Shown here: positions 49,521 through 59,528 of the stretch, in pieces | Numbering within the stretch: the first letter of the stretch is position 1 | Layout of the letters: each line of letters begins with the position of its first letter | Source of the DNA: Paracoccaceae bacterium | GTDB taxonomy: Bacteria; Pseudomonadota; Alphaproteobacteria; Rhodobacterales; Rhodobacteraceae | Length of the DNA: 64,000 nt | Assembly: GCA_947476475.1 (NCBI GenBank) | Contig: CANJQT010000004.1 | Span: 25,837-89,836, forward strand | Direction: 5' to 3' | Program-made: the position numbers and the translations under genes | Notes under the pieces: model-generated | Told to the model about the DNA's origin: nothing | The model's database searches: none | What the model saw: the letters and a program-made list of their open reading frames with translations, nothing else

Positions 49521-51170
49521 TTACATGTTCGGATAATTCGGCCCGTCGCCGCCCTGCGGGGTGGTCCAGTTGATGTTCTGGCTGGGATCCTTGATGTCGC
49601 AGGTCTTGCAGTGGACGCAGTTCTGGAAGTTGATCTGGAAGCGCGGGCCATTCTCGCCCTCCAGCACCTCATAGACACCTGCCGGGCAATAGCGCTGGGC
49701 GGGTTCGTCATATTCGGGCAGATTGACCGAAATCGGGATCGACGGATCCTTCAGCCGCAGGTGGCAGGGCTGGCTTTCGGCGTGGTTGGTGGCGGCGAAG
49801 GCCACGTTGGTCAGCCGGTCGAACGACAGTTTGCCATCGGGCTTGGGGTAGTCGATCTTGGGGAAGTCCTTCGCCTTGCCGGTGGCCTTGGCGTCAGACT
49901 TGCCGTGGCGCAGCGTGCCGAACAGCGACAGGCCGAACAGGTTGTTCGTCCACATATCGAACCCGCCCAGGGTCAGCGAGGCAAGGAAGCCCCAGCGCGA
50001 CCACATCGGTTTGATGTTGCGGACCTTCTTCAGGTCTTTCGCAATCGGGCCGCTGCGCAATTCTGTCTCATATGCGGTCAGCTCGTCGCGCGACCGGCCT
50101 TCCTTGATCGCGGCATGCGCGGCTTCGGCAGCGGCCTTGCCCGACAGCATCGCGTTATGGTTGCCCTTGATGCGCGGCACGTTCACAAGGCCAGCCGAAC
50201 AGCCCAGAAGCGCGCCACCGGGGAACACCACCTTGGGGATCGACTGCCAGCCACCTTCGGAAATTGCCCGGGCGCCGTAAGCCACGCGCTTGCCGCCCTT
50301 CAGAAGGTCGGCGATTACCGGATGGTGCTTGAAGCGCTGGAATTCCATGTAGGGATAAAGGTGCGGGTTCTGGTAGTTCAGGTGAACCACGAAGCCCACA
50401 TAGACCTGGTTGTTTTCCAGATGATAGATGAACGACCCGCCGCCCGCATTCTTGCCCAGCGGCCAGCCTGCGGTATGGGTGACGGTGCCAAGTTTGTGCT
50501 TGGCGGGGTCAATTTCCCAGATCTCTTTCATGCCAAGGCCGAATTTCTGCGGGCAGTGACCTTTCGACAGATCGTATTTCGCCATCACTTCCTTGGACAG
50601 CGAACCGCGCACGCCTTCCGAGAGGAAGACATATTTGCCATGCAGTTCCATTCCCGGCTCGTAGCTGTCGCCAAGGCTGCCATCGGGGTTCTTGCCGAAT
50701 TCACCAGCGACGACGCCTTTGACTTCGCCTTTTTCGCCGTAGACCAGTTCCGAACAGGACATGCCGGGAAAAATCTCGACCCCAAGCCCTTCGGCGACGG
50801 TGGCCATCCAGCGGCAGACATTCGCCATCGAGACGATGTATTTGCCGTGGTTGTTCATCAGGGGCGGCATTGGCCAGTTGGGGATGCGCATTTTGCCGGC
50901 TTCGCCGAGGATGTAGAAATTGTCGTGCGTCACTTCGGTCTTGATCGGCGCGCCCATGCTGCGCCAGTCGGGCAGAAGCGCCTCAAGACCTGCCGTATCC
51001 AGCACTGCGCCCGACAGGATATGCGCGCCCACTTCCGAGCCCTTTTCCAGCACGACCACGCCCAGATCGGGGTCCAGCTGTTTCAGGCGGATCGCCGCAG
51101 ACAGGCCGGCCGGGCCTGCGCCAACGATCACCACATCATATTCCATCGCTTCGCGCGCACTTCCGGTCAT
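49521..51170 (-). CDS. Electron transfer flavoprotein-ubiquinone oxidoreductase
   Basis: MEYDVVIVGAGPAGLSAAIRLKQLDPDLGVVVLEKGSEVGAHILSGAVLD; C-terminal 4Fe-4S NFQNCVHCKTCDIKDPSQNINWTTPQGGDGPNYPNM. Confidence 0.97.
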   Translation of the reverse strand: MTGSAREAMEYDVVIVGAGPAGLSAAIRLKQLDPDLGVVVLEKGSEVGAHILSGAVLDTAGLEALLPDWRSMGAPIKTEVTHDNFYILGEAGKMRIPNWPMPPLMNNHGKYIVSMANVCRWMATVAEGLGVEIFPGMSCSELVYGEKGEVKGVVAGEFGKNPDGSLGDSYEPGMELHGKYVFLSEGVRGSLSKEVMAKYDLSKGHCPQKFGLGMKEIWEIDPAKHKLGTVTHTAGWPLGKNAGGGSFIYHLENNQVYVGFVVHLNYQNPHLYPYMEFQRFKHHPVIADLLKGGKRVAYGARAISEGGWQSIPKVVFPGGALLGCSAGLVNVPRIKGNHNAMLSGKAAAEAAHAAIKEGRSRDELTAYETELRSGPIAKDLKKVRNIKPMWSRWGFLASLTLGGFDMWTNNLFGLSLFGTLRHGKSDAKATGKAKDFPKIDYPKPDGKLSFDRLTNVAFAATNHAESQPCHLRLKDPSIPISVNLPEYDEPAQRYCPAGVYEVLEGENGPRFQINFQNCVHCKTCDIKDPSQNINWTTPQGGDGPNYPNM

Positions 51171-51405
51171 TTTCCGCTCTCCGGCTCGATAGGGGCAGGC
51201 TTTTGCCAATCCAGCCCCCTCTAACTTAGACGGGTTCAGCTGGCAATCATCTGGCGGGTAATTTTGTTGCGGCGCGGCCACGATTTTGGGTGCATTTAAT
51301 GCCGGTCAAAGCTTCGCCGCCCGGAACGGTGGCAACTCTTGACTTTCATGCCCCAACCCGGGTCTACAGCTTTGACAAACAAACGATCCTGACCGACGGC
51401 GGATT

Positions 51406-51876
51406 ATGGAAAAGATACCGATGACGCGGGCCGGACACGGCGCGCTGGAAGACGAGCTGAAACAGTTGAAGTCGGTGGAGCGCCCTGCGGTGATCCGCGC
51501 GATTGCAGAAGCCCGCGAGCATGGCGACCTGTCGGAAAACGCCGAATATCACGCGGCGCGAGAAAAGCAGAGCTTTGTCGAGGGCCGGGTCAAGGAACTG
51601 GAAAGCCTGCTGTCGCGCGCCGAGGTGATTGACCCCACGAAACTGTCAGGAACCGTCAAGTTCGGGGCCACGGTCGCGGTGGTCGATGCCGACACGGACG
51701 AGGAAAAGACCTATCAGATCGTGGGCGAGGCCGAAGCGGACATTGAGCGCGGCCTGCTGAACATCCGTTCGCCGCTGGCGCGGGCGCTGATCGGCAAGGA
51801 TGTCGGCGATACCGCCGAAGTGCGCACGCCGGGCGGCGAGAAAAGCTATGAGATCCTGAGCATCCGTTACGTCTGA
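51406..51876 (+). CDS. greA: Transcription elongation factor GreA
   Basis: [61 protein letters not shown]. Confidence 0.97.
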   Translation: MEKIPMTRAGHGALEDELKQLKSVERPAVIRAIAEAREHGDLSENAEYHAAREKQSFVEGRVKELESLLSRAEVIDPTKLSGTVKFGATVAVVDADTDEEKTYQIVGEAEADIERGLLNIRSPLARALIGKDVGDTAEVRTPGGEKSYEILSIRYV

Positions 51877-51895
51877 AGCGGAAGGGAAGCTGGCA

Positions 51896-52918
51896 ATGCC
51901 TGATCCGATGCAGGAGGGGAAGGCGCCCATGGGCGTCGATCTGGGACGTTTTCCGCGACCCGCGCCAGAGCCGCGCCTTCAGGTGGCCGATATGGTGGCA
52001 GTTGCCGTCAGTCTGTTGTGGCTGGCATTGGTCGGTGGTTTCTTCCTGTTTTCGGGTGCAACAGGCGGGCCGGGAGGCGCCTTGGGCTCGGTGATGGTGC
52101 TGGTGGCGATCTTCCTGCCGCTGGCGCTGATCTGGGTGGCTGCAGTCACCGCGCGCACCATGCGGGCGATCAGGACGGAAGCGCAGAACCTGCAGTTGAC
52201 CATCGAAAGCATGCGTCAGGCGCTGGCCCAGCAGGTGCGCCCGTCAATGGAAAAGCGGCTGGAGGAAATTGCTACTTCGGCCCGGCAGACGGAAAACGCC
52301 ATCGCCACCTTCACTTCACGCCGGGATGGCGAGGCAACGCAACCGTCGGCAGACCGCAAGGCCGCATTCGCGCAGCCCCGGCCGCCGCAGCCGGGCGAGG
52401 ATCAGCCGGGTCTGGCGCTGGGCACGCCGGCCGAAGCTTTGGCGCAGCCGGTTTCGGTGGGTGATTTCATCCGCGCGCTGAACTTCCCCGACAGCCAGGA
52501 AGACCGCGAAGGCATTCGCGCGCTGCGCGCCGCTCTGGAGGATCGGTCGCTGGCCAAGCTGATCCGGGCGGCACAGGATGTGCTGACGCTACTGGGGCAG
52601 GACGGGATATTCATGGATGATCTGCGCGCCGACCGGGCCAAGCCCGACGTGTGGCGGCGGTTTGCTGGGGGAGAACGTGGCAAGACGATTGCGGCGCTGG
52701 GCGGGGTGCGCGACCGGTCAAGCCTTGCGCTGACTTCGGGACGAATGCGGCAGGACACGATCTTCCGCGATGCGGCGCACCATTTCCTGCGCCAGTTCGA
52801 CCGGACGGTGGCGGATTTCGAAAAGAACGCCACCGATCAGGAGATCGCCGATTTTGCTGAAACCCGTACGGCGCGGGCCTTCATGCTGCTGGGCAGGGTG
52901 ACCGGCACCTTCGACTGA
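51896..52918 (+). CDS. Conserved membrane protein of unknown function
   Basis: Two N-terminal TM segments (VADMVAVAVSLLWLALVGGFFLF, VLVAIFLPLALIWVAAVTA) then a coiled-coil and a cytoplasmic domain; 20 bp after greA. Confidence 0.7.
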   Translation: MPDPMQEGKAPMGVDLGRFPRPAPEPRLQVADMVAVAVSLLWLALVGGFFLFSGATGGPGGALGSVMVLVAIFLPLALIWVAAVTARTMRAIRTEAQNLQLTIESMRQALAQQVRPSMEKRLEEIATSARQTENAIATFTSRRDGEATQPSADRKAAFAQPRPPQPGEDQPGLALGTPAEALAQPVSVGDFIRALNFPDSQEDREGIRALRAALEDRSLAKLIRAAQDVLTLLGQDGIFMDDLRADRAKPDVWRRFAGGERGKTIAALGGVRDRSSLALTSGRMRQDTIFRDAAHHFLRQFDRTVADFEKNATDQEIADFAETRTARAFMLLGRVTGTFD

Positions 52919-52928
52919 CCGCCGCCGG

Positions 52929-53549
52929 TCAGGTCAGCCAGCCTTCCGCGCGGATCAGATCATCGGGTTGATTGAGGTTGAAGAACGGGTCGGGATCGGC
53001 GTCTGTGAAACGGGCGCGTGCCGCCCCTTGCGCTTGCGCCCAATGACCGATGCGGCGTTCACCCACAGCAAGTGCTGCACGCAGCGGCGCGCGCAGGCCA
53101 AGGGGCCAAAGCCCGCAGGTGGGATGGGCACGGCCTTGGCTTTCGGCAATGGCGAAGCCGCCCGTCTCTTGGCCCGCCAACAACAGGCGCGGCACCAGAT
53201 CGCAGGGCAGGAAGGGCGTATCGACCGAAACAGTCGCCAGATGGGTGCCGCCCATCGCGGCCAGCCAGTCAAGCCCGGCAAGAAGCCCGGCCATCGGGCC
53301 AAGGCGCGCGTCATCTGCATCCGCAAGCACCGGAAAGCTAAAGGCGGCAAAACGCGCCGGGTCGCCGTTGGCTGACAGGGCAAGTCGTTCAACCTGTGGT
53401 TCGAACCGGTCTGCGACATGGGCCAAAAGCGGACGCCCGGCCAGCGGCAACAGCGCCTTGTCGGCACCGCCCATGCGGCGGCCCTCGCCGCCGGCCAGAA
53501 TCAGACCGAAAATACGCAGCCCCGGTGACGCGGCCGCCGCCGCCGTCAT
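52929..53549 (-). CDS. mobA: Molybdenum cofactor guanylyltransferase
   Basis: FGLILAGGEGRRMGGADKALLPLAGRPLLAHVADRFEPQVERLALSANGD; VSVDTPFLPCDLV. Confidence 0.94.
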   Translation of the reverse strand: MTAAAAASPGLRIFGLILAGGEGRRMGGADKALLPLAGRPLLAHVADRFEPQVERLALSANGDPARFAAFSFPVLADADDARLGPMAGLLAGLDWLAAMGGTHLATVSVDTPFLPCDLVPRLLLAGQETGGFAIAESQGRAHPTCGLWPLGLRAPLRAALAVGERRIGHWAQAQGAARARFTDADPDPFFNLNQPDDLIRAEGWLT

Positions 53550-54145
53550 TGCGAAGCGGACTGGGTGGCAAGCAGCGCCTGGTTGTTGTCGGCATCGGTA
53601 TCGTCGTGAACCACGGTCACAACACCGGGAAGTTCGCCGAATGCAGTCATGATCTTGCCGGGGAAGTAACTGCGGCCGACCGATTCAAAGCCGGGAATGC
53701 CCTTCAGCACACTCGAGATGGCATTGCCACAAAGCGCCTTGCCGACTGCGCCGTTTTCTTGAGCCCGGCGGATCGCCAGTTCGGCCACTTCGGGGCTGAC
53801 CTGCACGGTCTGTTCGTAAACGTCATAGGTCGTGCGGGCGTGGTAATCGATATAGAACTTCTTCATCCGCGGGGTGATGCCGAAGAATACGTCATTGCGT
53901 TCCGGCGTGGTCGGATGGTGCCAGGTGCCCGCAGGGTCGAACATGATCCGCTGGCTGCCGTTGATCATCAGGCCCGAATGCGCCCCTTCGCCGCCCAGCT
54001 TGCGCACGACGGTGAACAGGGTGATCGAGGGCGGTTCTTCCGAAACGTAACGCGCCTTCTGCACGGCCTCTTCCGGGGCCCAGACAGGTTCGGCGCAGCT
54101 GGCCAGAAACGCGGGAAGGACCAGAGCAATCAGCAGACGGCGCAT
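53546..54145 (-). CDS. Putative lipoprotein of unknown function
   Basis: MRRLLIALVLPAFLASCAEPVWAPEE lipobox (LASC); 4-bp overlap with mobA. Confidence 0.75.
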   Translation of the reverse strand: MRRLLIALVLPAFLASCAEPVWAPEEAVQKARYVSEEPPSITLFTVVRKLGGEGAHSGLMINGSQRIMFDPAGTWHHPTTPERNDVFFGITPRMKKFYIDYHARTTYDVYEQTVQVSPEVAELAIRRAQENGAVGKALCGNAISSVLKGIPGFESVGRSYFPGKIMTAFGELPGVVTVVHDDTDADNNQALLATQSASQ

Positions 54146-54168
54146 GTTCTAAGCTTTCGAAATCGGGA

Positions 54169-54303
54169 TCAGGCGTTAACAAGCGCCATGAAAATCAGGA
54201 TGCCGATCGTAATGATCACGCCCCATTTGACGAAGGTAATGAAGCCCGCGAAGGTTGCTTCGTGGGATTTCGTGTTCATCGTGCCGTGCTTGTGGTCTGC
54301 CAT
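54169..54303 (-). CDS. aa3-type cytochrome c oxidase subunit IV
   Basis: 44-aa MADHKHGTMNTKSHEATFAGFITFVKWGVIITIGILIFMALVNA; single-TM bacterial CoxIV pattern. Below the ORF-track cut-off. Confidence 0.85.
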   Translation of the reverse strand: MADHKHGTMNTKSHEATFAGFITFVKWGVIITIGILIFMALVNA

Positions 54304-54387
54304 GTTCCGCTCCGCTGAAGGTGTTTGGGCCGATCTAACCTAATCCTGCGCGCCTGTCACGATCTGCCGCGCAGGATTGCCGGCCTG

Positions 54388-54930
54388 TTACTTTGCTGCC
54401 GCTTTGGTCTTTGCCTTTGTGGTGGCGGCGCCCTTGGTTTTGGCCTTCGGGGCTTCCTTTTCCGAAAGTTCAGACACCAGCCGAAAACCGATGCGGCGGG
54501 GTTCTTCGACCTCGGATGCCTTGGGCATGGCAAGGAGCACCACGTTCAATTGCGCGACATGCTGGATCAGCTGCATGCGCGAATCCTCTTCGTCCTTGCC
54601 ATAGAAAGTGACGATATCGGGGGCAAAATAGCCGATGCCTTCGATGCGCAGCACGCCCGCCGCACCTCCAGCAAAGCCCATGGCAACCTCGTGCTTATTG
54701 TCCAGCCGATCCTCGAAATTCTTGATGTAAAGGATCAGCCGTTCGTAGGCCCATTGCGCGGGGCTTTTCTCTTCGACCGTCTCATGCGTGATCGACGCGG
54801 GCAGGGGCTGCATCTCGACGGTAGGGGGCAGGCGGTCGCTGCAGGGCGCAACCCGCGCGCGCGGCAACACCGTGCCTTCCACGACCTCGACAGAGCTTTT
54901 GATCTCATCGGTCATCGTAAATCTTGCCAC
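54388..54930 (-). CDS. Conserved hypothetical protein (probably DUF6173)
   Basis: AQWAYERLILYIKNFEDRLDNKHEVAMGFAGGAAGVLRIEGIGYFAPDIVTFYG; Lys/Ala-rich tail. Confidence 0.65.
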   Translation of the reverse strand: MARFTMTDEIKSSVEVVEGTVLPRARVAPCSDRLPPTVEMQPLPASITHETVEEKSPAQWAYERLILYIKNFEDRLDNKHEVAMGFAGGAAGVLRIEGIGYFAPDIVTFYGKDEEDSRMQLIQHVAQLNVVLLAMPKASEVEEPRRIGFRLVSELSEKEAPKAKTKGAATTKAKTKAAAK

Positions 54931-55961
54931 AGGTCGCCTCCGTCCGGTTGCCGCGTGCGGGCGATGCGCCCGGCCTTGTGCAGATGATTGAGGTGAGCGA
55001 CGGCTTCCACAAGTGCCAATCCGTATTCGCCTTCACTGATCGGGCGTTTGAAAAGCGCGCCAAAGCAGTCGGCGGCGGTTCTTGGCTGACCAAGGTGGTC
55101 GATCAGCCGGGCCAGCGCGCCCAGATGATTGTCGATCATCTGGGTCAGGCGGAAGGGCAGCCCCGTGAAGGGCAGCTTGTGGCCGGGCAGCACCAGATGA
55201 TCAGCGCGGGCATGGGGCTGGAAGCTTTCGCAGCTGGCGATCCAGTCGGCAACCGGGTCGGCCCCGGGTTCGGTGGCATAGACGCCAAGGTTGGGCGATA
55301 TGCCGGGCAAAAGCTGGTCGCCGCCAAGGACAAGATTGTCCGACAGGCTCCAGAACGTCGCCTGTTCCGGGGCATGGCCGTGACCAACCCGAACCAGCCA
55401 GTCGCGCCCGCCCATGCGGATACGGTCGCCTTCGGCGATGCGGGTGAATCCCAGTGGAATCGGGGCGACCATGTCCGCGAAATTGAAAGGCCGTTCCTCG
55501 GCGCGGCGGGCCAGAAGATCGGGGTCCATCCCCGCCGCCCGCCAGAAGGCCAGGGTTTCTGGGCGCGGCCTGTCCTGCACATCCAGCGTCAACATGCGCG
55601 CAAACAGCCAGGCGGTGCGGGTGGTGACCAGTTCCGCCCCTTGTGACTGGAACCAACCCGCCAGGCCGATATGGTCGGGGTGATGGTGGGTGACCACAAG
55701 ACGGCGCACTGGGCGGCCCTGCAAGGGACCGGCCATGATGCTTTCCCAAAGCGCGCGGGATTTGCGGCTGTCGATGCCGGTATCAAGGATCGTCCAGCCA
55801 TCGCCATCGCCATCGTCAAGCGCGTAGCAATTCACATGATCCAGCGCCATTGGCAGCGGCAGGCGCAGCCACAAGATGCCGGGCGCCAGTTCCAGCGCTT
55901 GCCCCGGTGACGGGGCAACGGGAAAAGGCATGCGGATCTGGTTGGGGGCAAGGCCCATCAA
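54912..55961 (-). CDS. MBL-fold metallo-hydrolase
   Basis: RRLVVTHHHPDHIGLAGWFQSQG (THHHPDH) and VRVGHGHAPEQATFWSLSDNLVLGGDQLLPGISP. Confidence 0.93.
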   Translation of the reverse strand: MMGLAPNQIRMPFPVAPSPGQALELAPGILWLRLPLPMALDHVNCYALDDGDGDGWTILDTGIDSRKSRALWESIMAGPLQGRPVRRLVVTHHHPDHIGLAGWFQSQGAELVTTRTAWLFARMLTLDVQDRPRPETLAFWRAAGMDPDLLARRAEERPFNFADMVAPIPLGFTRIAEGDRIRMGGRDWLVRVGHGHAPEQATFWSLSDNLVLGGDQLLPGISPNLGVYATEPGADPVADWIASCESFQPHARADHLVLPGHKLPFTGLPFRLTQMIDNHLGALARLIDHLGQPRTAADCFGALFKRPISEGEYGLALVEAVAHLNHLHKAGRIARTRQPDGGDLWQDLR

Positions 55962-57649
55962 CTTGCCAGCTCTTCGGGGGATAGGGCGTAAAGCGCGTCC
56001 GCCCCTTCGCGGGCCTCTGCAAGATGCGCCTGATGTTCGGGCAGCATCCGGCGGATATAAACGGCGGCAAGCCGGGCGCGAGCCGATCCCTCGCCAGCCG
56101 CAGCGGCGGCGCGCAGATGGTAATGCGCGCCCAGAACCCGGGCAAAGGCGCGGGCATAGGGAACGGCGCCGGCGAACCGGTCCTGCATGCCTTGCTTCAG
56201 CAATGCTTCGGTTGCCTCGCGCAGGTTCTGCGCGGCGGACCAGACTGCGCTCCTCAGGTCAGGGAAGGCGGCGCGGGCCTTTTCAGCGCCGTCGGTGATT
56301 TCGTCCAGCAGGCCGAAGGCGGCTTCGCCCTGATCCATCATCTTGCGGCCCACAAGGTCCATCGCCTGAATGCCGTTGGTGCCTTCATAGATCGGGGTGA
56401 TGCGGACATCGCGGAACAACTGGGCAGCACCGGCTTCCTCGATGAAGCCCAGGCCACCGTGGATCTGGATGCCCATGTCGGCCACAGAACAGCCCACGTC
56501 GGTGCCAAAGCCCTTGGCGATGGGGGTCAGAAGGGCGGCGCGCGCCTGCCAGCCGGGCGCGTCGGTGGCGCGGGCCATGTCGATTGCGGCCGCGCAGGCA
56601 AGCGCGATGGACCGGGCGGCGAAAACCTCGGCCCGCATCCGGGTCAGCATGCGGCGCACATCGGCGTGGTTGATGATCGCGCCCATCTGGTCGCGGTCCT
56701 GCGCATAGGCAAGCGCCTTCTGATAGGCGGCCTCGGCCATGCCCACACCCTGAACCCCTACCGCAAGGCGGGCGTTGTTCATCATGGTGAACATGGCGGC
56801 CATGCCCTTGTGCGGCTCGCCGATCATCCAGCCCTTTGCCCCTTCATAGGCCATCACACAGGTGGGCGAGCCGTGAATGCCCATCTTGTGTTCAAGGCTG
56901 ACCACCTTGAGGCTGTTGGGCTGACCGGGCTTGCCTTCTGCATCGGGCAAGTATTTCGGCACCAGAAACAGGCTGATCCCCTTGGTGCCGGCCGCGCCAT
57001 CCGGCAGGCGGGCCAGAACCGCATGGCTGACATTGGCGAAACAGTCGCTGTCACCCCAGGTGATGAAGATCTTCTGGCCGGTGATCGCATAGGTGCCGTC
57101 GCCCAAAGGTTCGGCTTTCGTCCGCAGCGCGCCCACGTCGCTGCCCGCCTGCGGTTCGGTCAGGTTCATCGTGCCCGACCATTCGCCGGACGTGAGCTTG
57201 GGCAGGTAAATCGCCTTCAAGTCATCGCTGGCGTGGGCCTCTAGCGCCTCGATCTGTCCCTGGGTCAGCAGGGGGTTGAGTTGAAGCGCCAGGCACGCTC
57301 CGGCCATCATGTCCTGTACGGCCATGTTCAGAAGCTGTGGCAGGCCCATACCACCATGGGCCGGGTCGGCGGTCAGGCCGATCCAGCCGCCGGCACCCCA
57401 CTGGCGCAAGGCATCGGCAAAACCGGGCGAGGTGCGCACCACCCCGTTTTCCAGTCGTGCAGGCGTCAGGTCGCCGGCGCGGTTCAGAGGGGCGATGACT
57501 TCATCGCACAGGCGCGCGGCCTCGGTCAGGATGGCGCTGGCCATGTCAGGGCTGGCTTCGCGGAAGCGGTCGGTGGCGCTGACGGGGGCCAGGGGAACCA
57601 CATGATCCAGAATAAAGCGGATATCGGTCTGGGCTGATCGATAGGTCAT
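55958..57649 (-). CDS. Acyl-CoA dehydrogenase (fadE/DMSP-lyase-locus-like subfamily undetermined)
   Basis: MNLTEPQAGSDVGALRTKAEPLGDGTYAITGQKIFITWGDSD; HGGLGFIEEAGAAQLFRDVRITPIYEGTNGIQAMDLVGRK. Confidence 0.92.
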   Translation of the reverse strand: MTYRSAQTDIRFILDHVVPLAPVSATDRFREASPDMASAILTEAARLCDEVIAPLNRAGDLTPARLENGVVRTSPGFADALRQWGAGGWIGLTADPAHGGMGLPQLLNMAVQDMMAGACLALQLNPLLTQGQIEALEAHASDDLKAIYLPKLTSGEWSGTMNLTEPQAGSDVGALRTKAEPLGDGTYAITGQKIFITWGDSDCFANVSHAVLARLPDGAAGTKGISLFLVPKYLPDAEGKPGQPNSLKVVSLEHKMGIHGSPTCVMAYEGAKGWMIGEPHKGMAAMFTMMNNARLAVGVQGVGMAEAAYQKALAYAQDRDQMGAIINHADVRRMLTRMRAEVFAARSIALACAAAIDMARATDAPGWQARAALLTPIAKGFGTDVGCSVADMGIQIHGGLGFIEEAGAAQLFRDVRITPIYEGTNGIQAMDLVGRKMMDQGEAAFGLLDEITDGAEKARAAFPDLRSAVWSAAQNLREATEALLKQGMQDRFAGAVPYARAFARVLGAHYHLRAAAAAGEGSARARLAAVYIRRMLPEHQAHLAEAREGADALYALSPEELAS

Positions 57650-57778
57650 GGGTCTTTCCTTCCCTTGGCAAGCGGGGCCGCGCGGCGTAATCACGGGACA
57701 AAGCCGCGCGGCCCGGATGCATCATTGCCGCAAGGTTACGCCCCTACAACCCGAAACGCTGCGTTACACCGGATCGAC

Positions 57779-58729
57779 GTGACTGAAATTTTGACACCCA
57801 ATGACCAAGGCTTGGCCCGCGCTGCCGATCATCTTCGGCGGGGCGAACTTGTCGCCTTTCCCACCGAAACGGTCTATGGCTTGGGTGGGGACGCCCGCGA
57901 TGACCGGGCGGTGGCGCGGATTTTTGAAGCCAAGGGTCGGCCAAGTTTCAACCCGCTGATCGTTCATGTGCCTGATCTCGCCGCCGCGCGCCGCTTTGTG
58001 ACCTTCACGCCAATGGCGGAACGGCTTGCGGCGGCTTTCTGGCCCGGGCCGTTGACGTTGGTCCTGCCGATGCGCGCGGATGCGGGCCTGTCGCCGCTGG
58101 TGTCGGCCGGGTTGCCCACGGTGGCGATCCGGGTGCCTGCCCATCCGGTGGCGCAGGCGCTGCTGCGCGCCTTTGGCGGGCCGGTGGCGGCCCCTTCGGC
58201 CAACCCCTCGGGCCGGGTCAGCCCGACGCGGGCTGATCATGTGATGGCGGGTCTTTCCGGGCGCATCGCGGCAGTGGTCGACGGTGGCGCCTGTGCTGTG
58301 GGGCTGGAATCGACGATTGTGGGATTCGACCCTGTTCCGGCGCTTTTACGCCCCGGCGGCCTGCCCGCCGAGGTGCTGGAGGAGTGTCTGGGTGCGGCGC
58401 TCGCGGTGCCCACGGTGCAGGCCCACAGGCCCAATGCACCCGGCCAACTGGACAGCCACTACGCGCCGGGGGCCTCTGTGCGGTTGCAGGCCAGTCCATC
58501 CCTGCCCGGCGAGGTCTGGATCGGCTTTGGCCCACAGGCCGAAGGGGCAGCGCTGAACCTGTCGCCCACGGGCGATCTGGTCGAGGCGGCGGCGAACCTG
58601 TTTCATTACCTGCGCGAAGCTGACCGGCTGGCAGGCCCCGGGGGCCGCATCGCCGTCGCCCCCATCCCCGATCACGGGCTGGGCCGCGCCATCAACGACC
58701 GACTGCGCCGGGCGGCGGCACCGCGTTAG
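57779..58729 (+). CDS. L-threonylcarbamoyladenylate synthase (Sua5/YrdC)
   Basis: GELVAFPTETVYGLGGDARDDRAVARIFEAKGRPSFNPLIVHV; C-terminal Sua5 domain (PNAPGQLDSHYAPGASV). GTG start at 57779 is most likely. Confidence 0.93.
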   Translation: MTEILTPNDQGLARAADHLRRGELVAFPTETVYGLGGDARDDRAVARIFEAKGRPSFNPLIVHVPDLAAARRFVTFTPMAERLAAAFWPGPLTLVLPMRADAGLSPLVSAGLPTVAIRVPAHPVAQALLRAFGGPVAAPSANPSGRVSPTRADHVMAGLSGRIAAVVDGGACAVGLESTIVGFDPVPALLRPGGLPAEVLEECLGAALAVPTVQAHRPNAPGQLDSHYAPGASVRLQASPSLPGEVWIGFGPQAEGAALNLSPTGDLVEAAANLFHYLREADRLAGPGGRIAVAPIPDHGLGRAINDRLRRAAAPR

Positions 58730-59337
58730 GTAACCACCCGCAGCGTCAGGTTGATCCGCCCCGGCGCGGGCAGCAGGGTCGAGGTGCCGGGGGCAATCCT
58801 GTCGATGCCGTGGTGCAAAAGGCGCGCCGCCCCGCCCATCACCAGCACATCGCCAGACCGCAGCCAGACGCTTTCCGTCGGTCCGCCGCGTTCCTGATTG
58901 CCCACCCGGAACAGCCCGTCATCGCCAAGGCTGACCGACAGGACCGGCTGGGTGAAATCCGCCTCGTCGCGATCCTGATGCAGGCCCATGCGGGCGTCGG
59001 GTCCATACCAGTTCAAAAGGCAGCACTCCGGGTCGCGGCTGGCCCCCGACAGCGCCCGCCAAAGCGCCAGCACCCGGTCAGGGATCGGCGGCCAGGGGCC
59101 TCCGCCCGGATGGTGGTCGATGTAGCGATAGCCGCGGCGATCGGAATACCAGCCGAAGCGGCCCGCGGCGGTCATGCGCACACTCATCGGTTTTCCCCAG
59201 CGGGTGTGCGGCGCGAACAGGGGGGCGGCCGCGATTACCGCCCGCAGGTCCGCCACCAGCGCCTCTTGCGCGGGCCGGTCCAGCCAGCCGGGATAAAGCG
59301 CCATGCCGCGCAAGGCGACTGCGGAAGAAGGTGGCAT
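58726..59337 (-). CDS. alkB: Alpha-ketoglutarate-dependent dioxygenase AlkB
   Basis: LLNWYGPDARMGLHQDRDEADFTQPVLSVSLGDDGLFRVG (HxD), LRSGDVLVMGGAARLLHHGIDRI. Confidence 0.94.
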   Translation of the reverse strand: MPPSSAVALRGMALYPGWLDRPAQEALVADLRAVIAAAPLFAPHTRWGKPMSVRMTAAGRFGWYSDRRGYRYIDHHPGGGPWPPIPDRVLALWRALSGASRDPECCLLNWYGPDARMGLHQDRDEADFTQPVLSVSLGDDGLFRVGNQERGGPTESVWLRSGDVLVMGGAARLLHHGIDRIAPGTSTLLPAPGRINLTLRVVT

Positions 59338-59393
59338 CTGCGATCCGATCAAATTTTCCACGCCTTTATGACAGATTTCCCCGGCGTTCGCTG

Positions 59394-59423
59394 CTTGCAG
59401 GCCTTGGTTCGCCTGCCTATATA
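59394..59423 (+). promoter_or_regulatory. Candidate heat-shock sigma32 promoter of dnaK
   Basis: CTTGCAG (59394-59400), 15-nt spacer, CCTATATA (59416-59423); resembles CTTGAAA-N13/14-CCCATNTA. Confidence 0.45.
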
Positions 59424-59528
59424 CGCCCAGAAGCCGGTCGGGCCATGCCCGGCCAGACATTGGGATCAGAAGGCAGAAGCCGCGTTTGGGTCTGCTTTCA
59501 CATCATCGCCGAAGGAAGAGGTAAATAA

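Noticed and set aside
56024-57244. 406-aa plus-strand ORF opposite acyl-CoA dehydrogenase
   Set aside because: Gly/His/Ala-rich shadow; acyl-CoA dehydrogenase motifs are on the minus strand.
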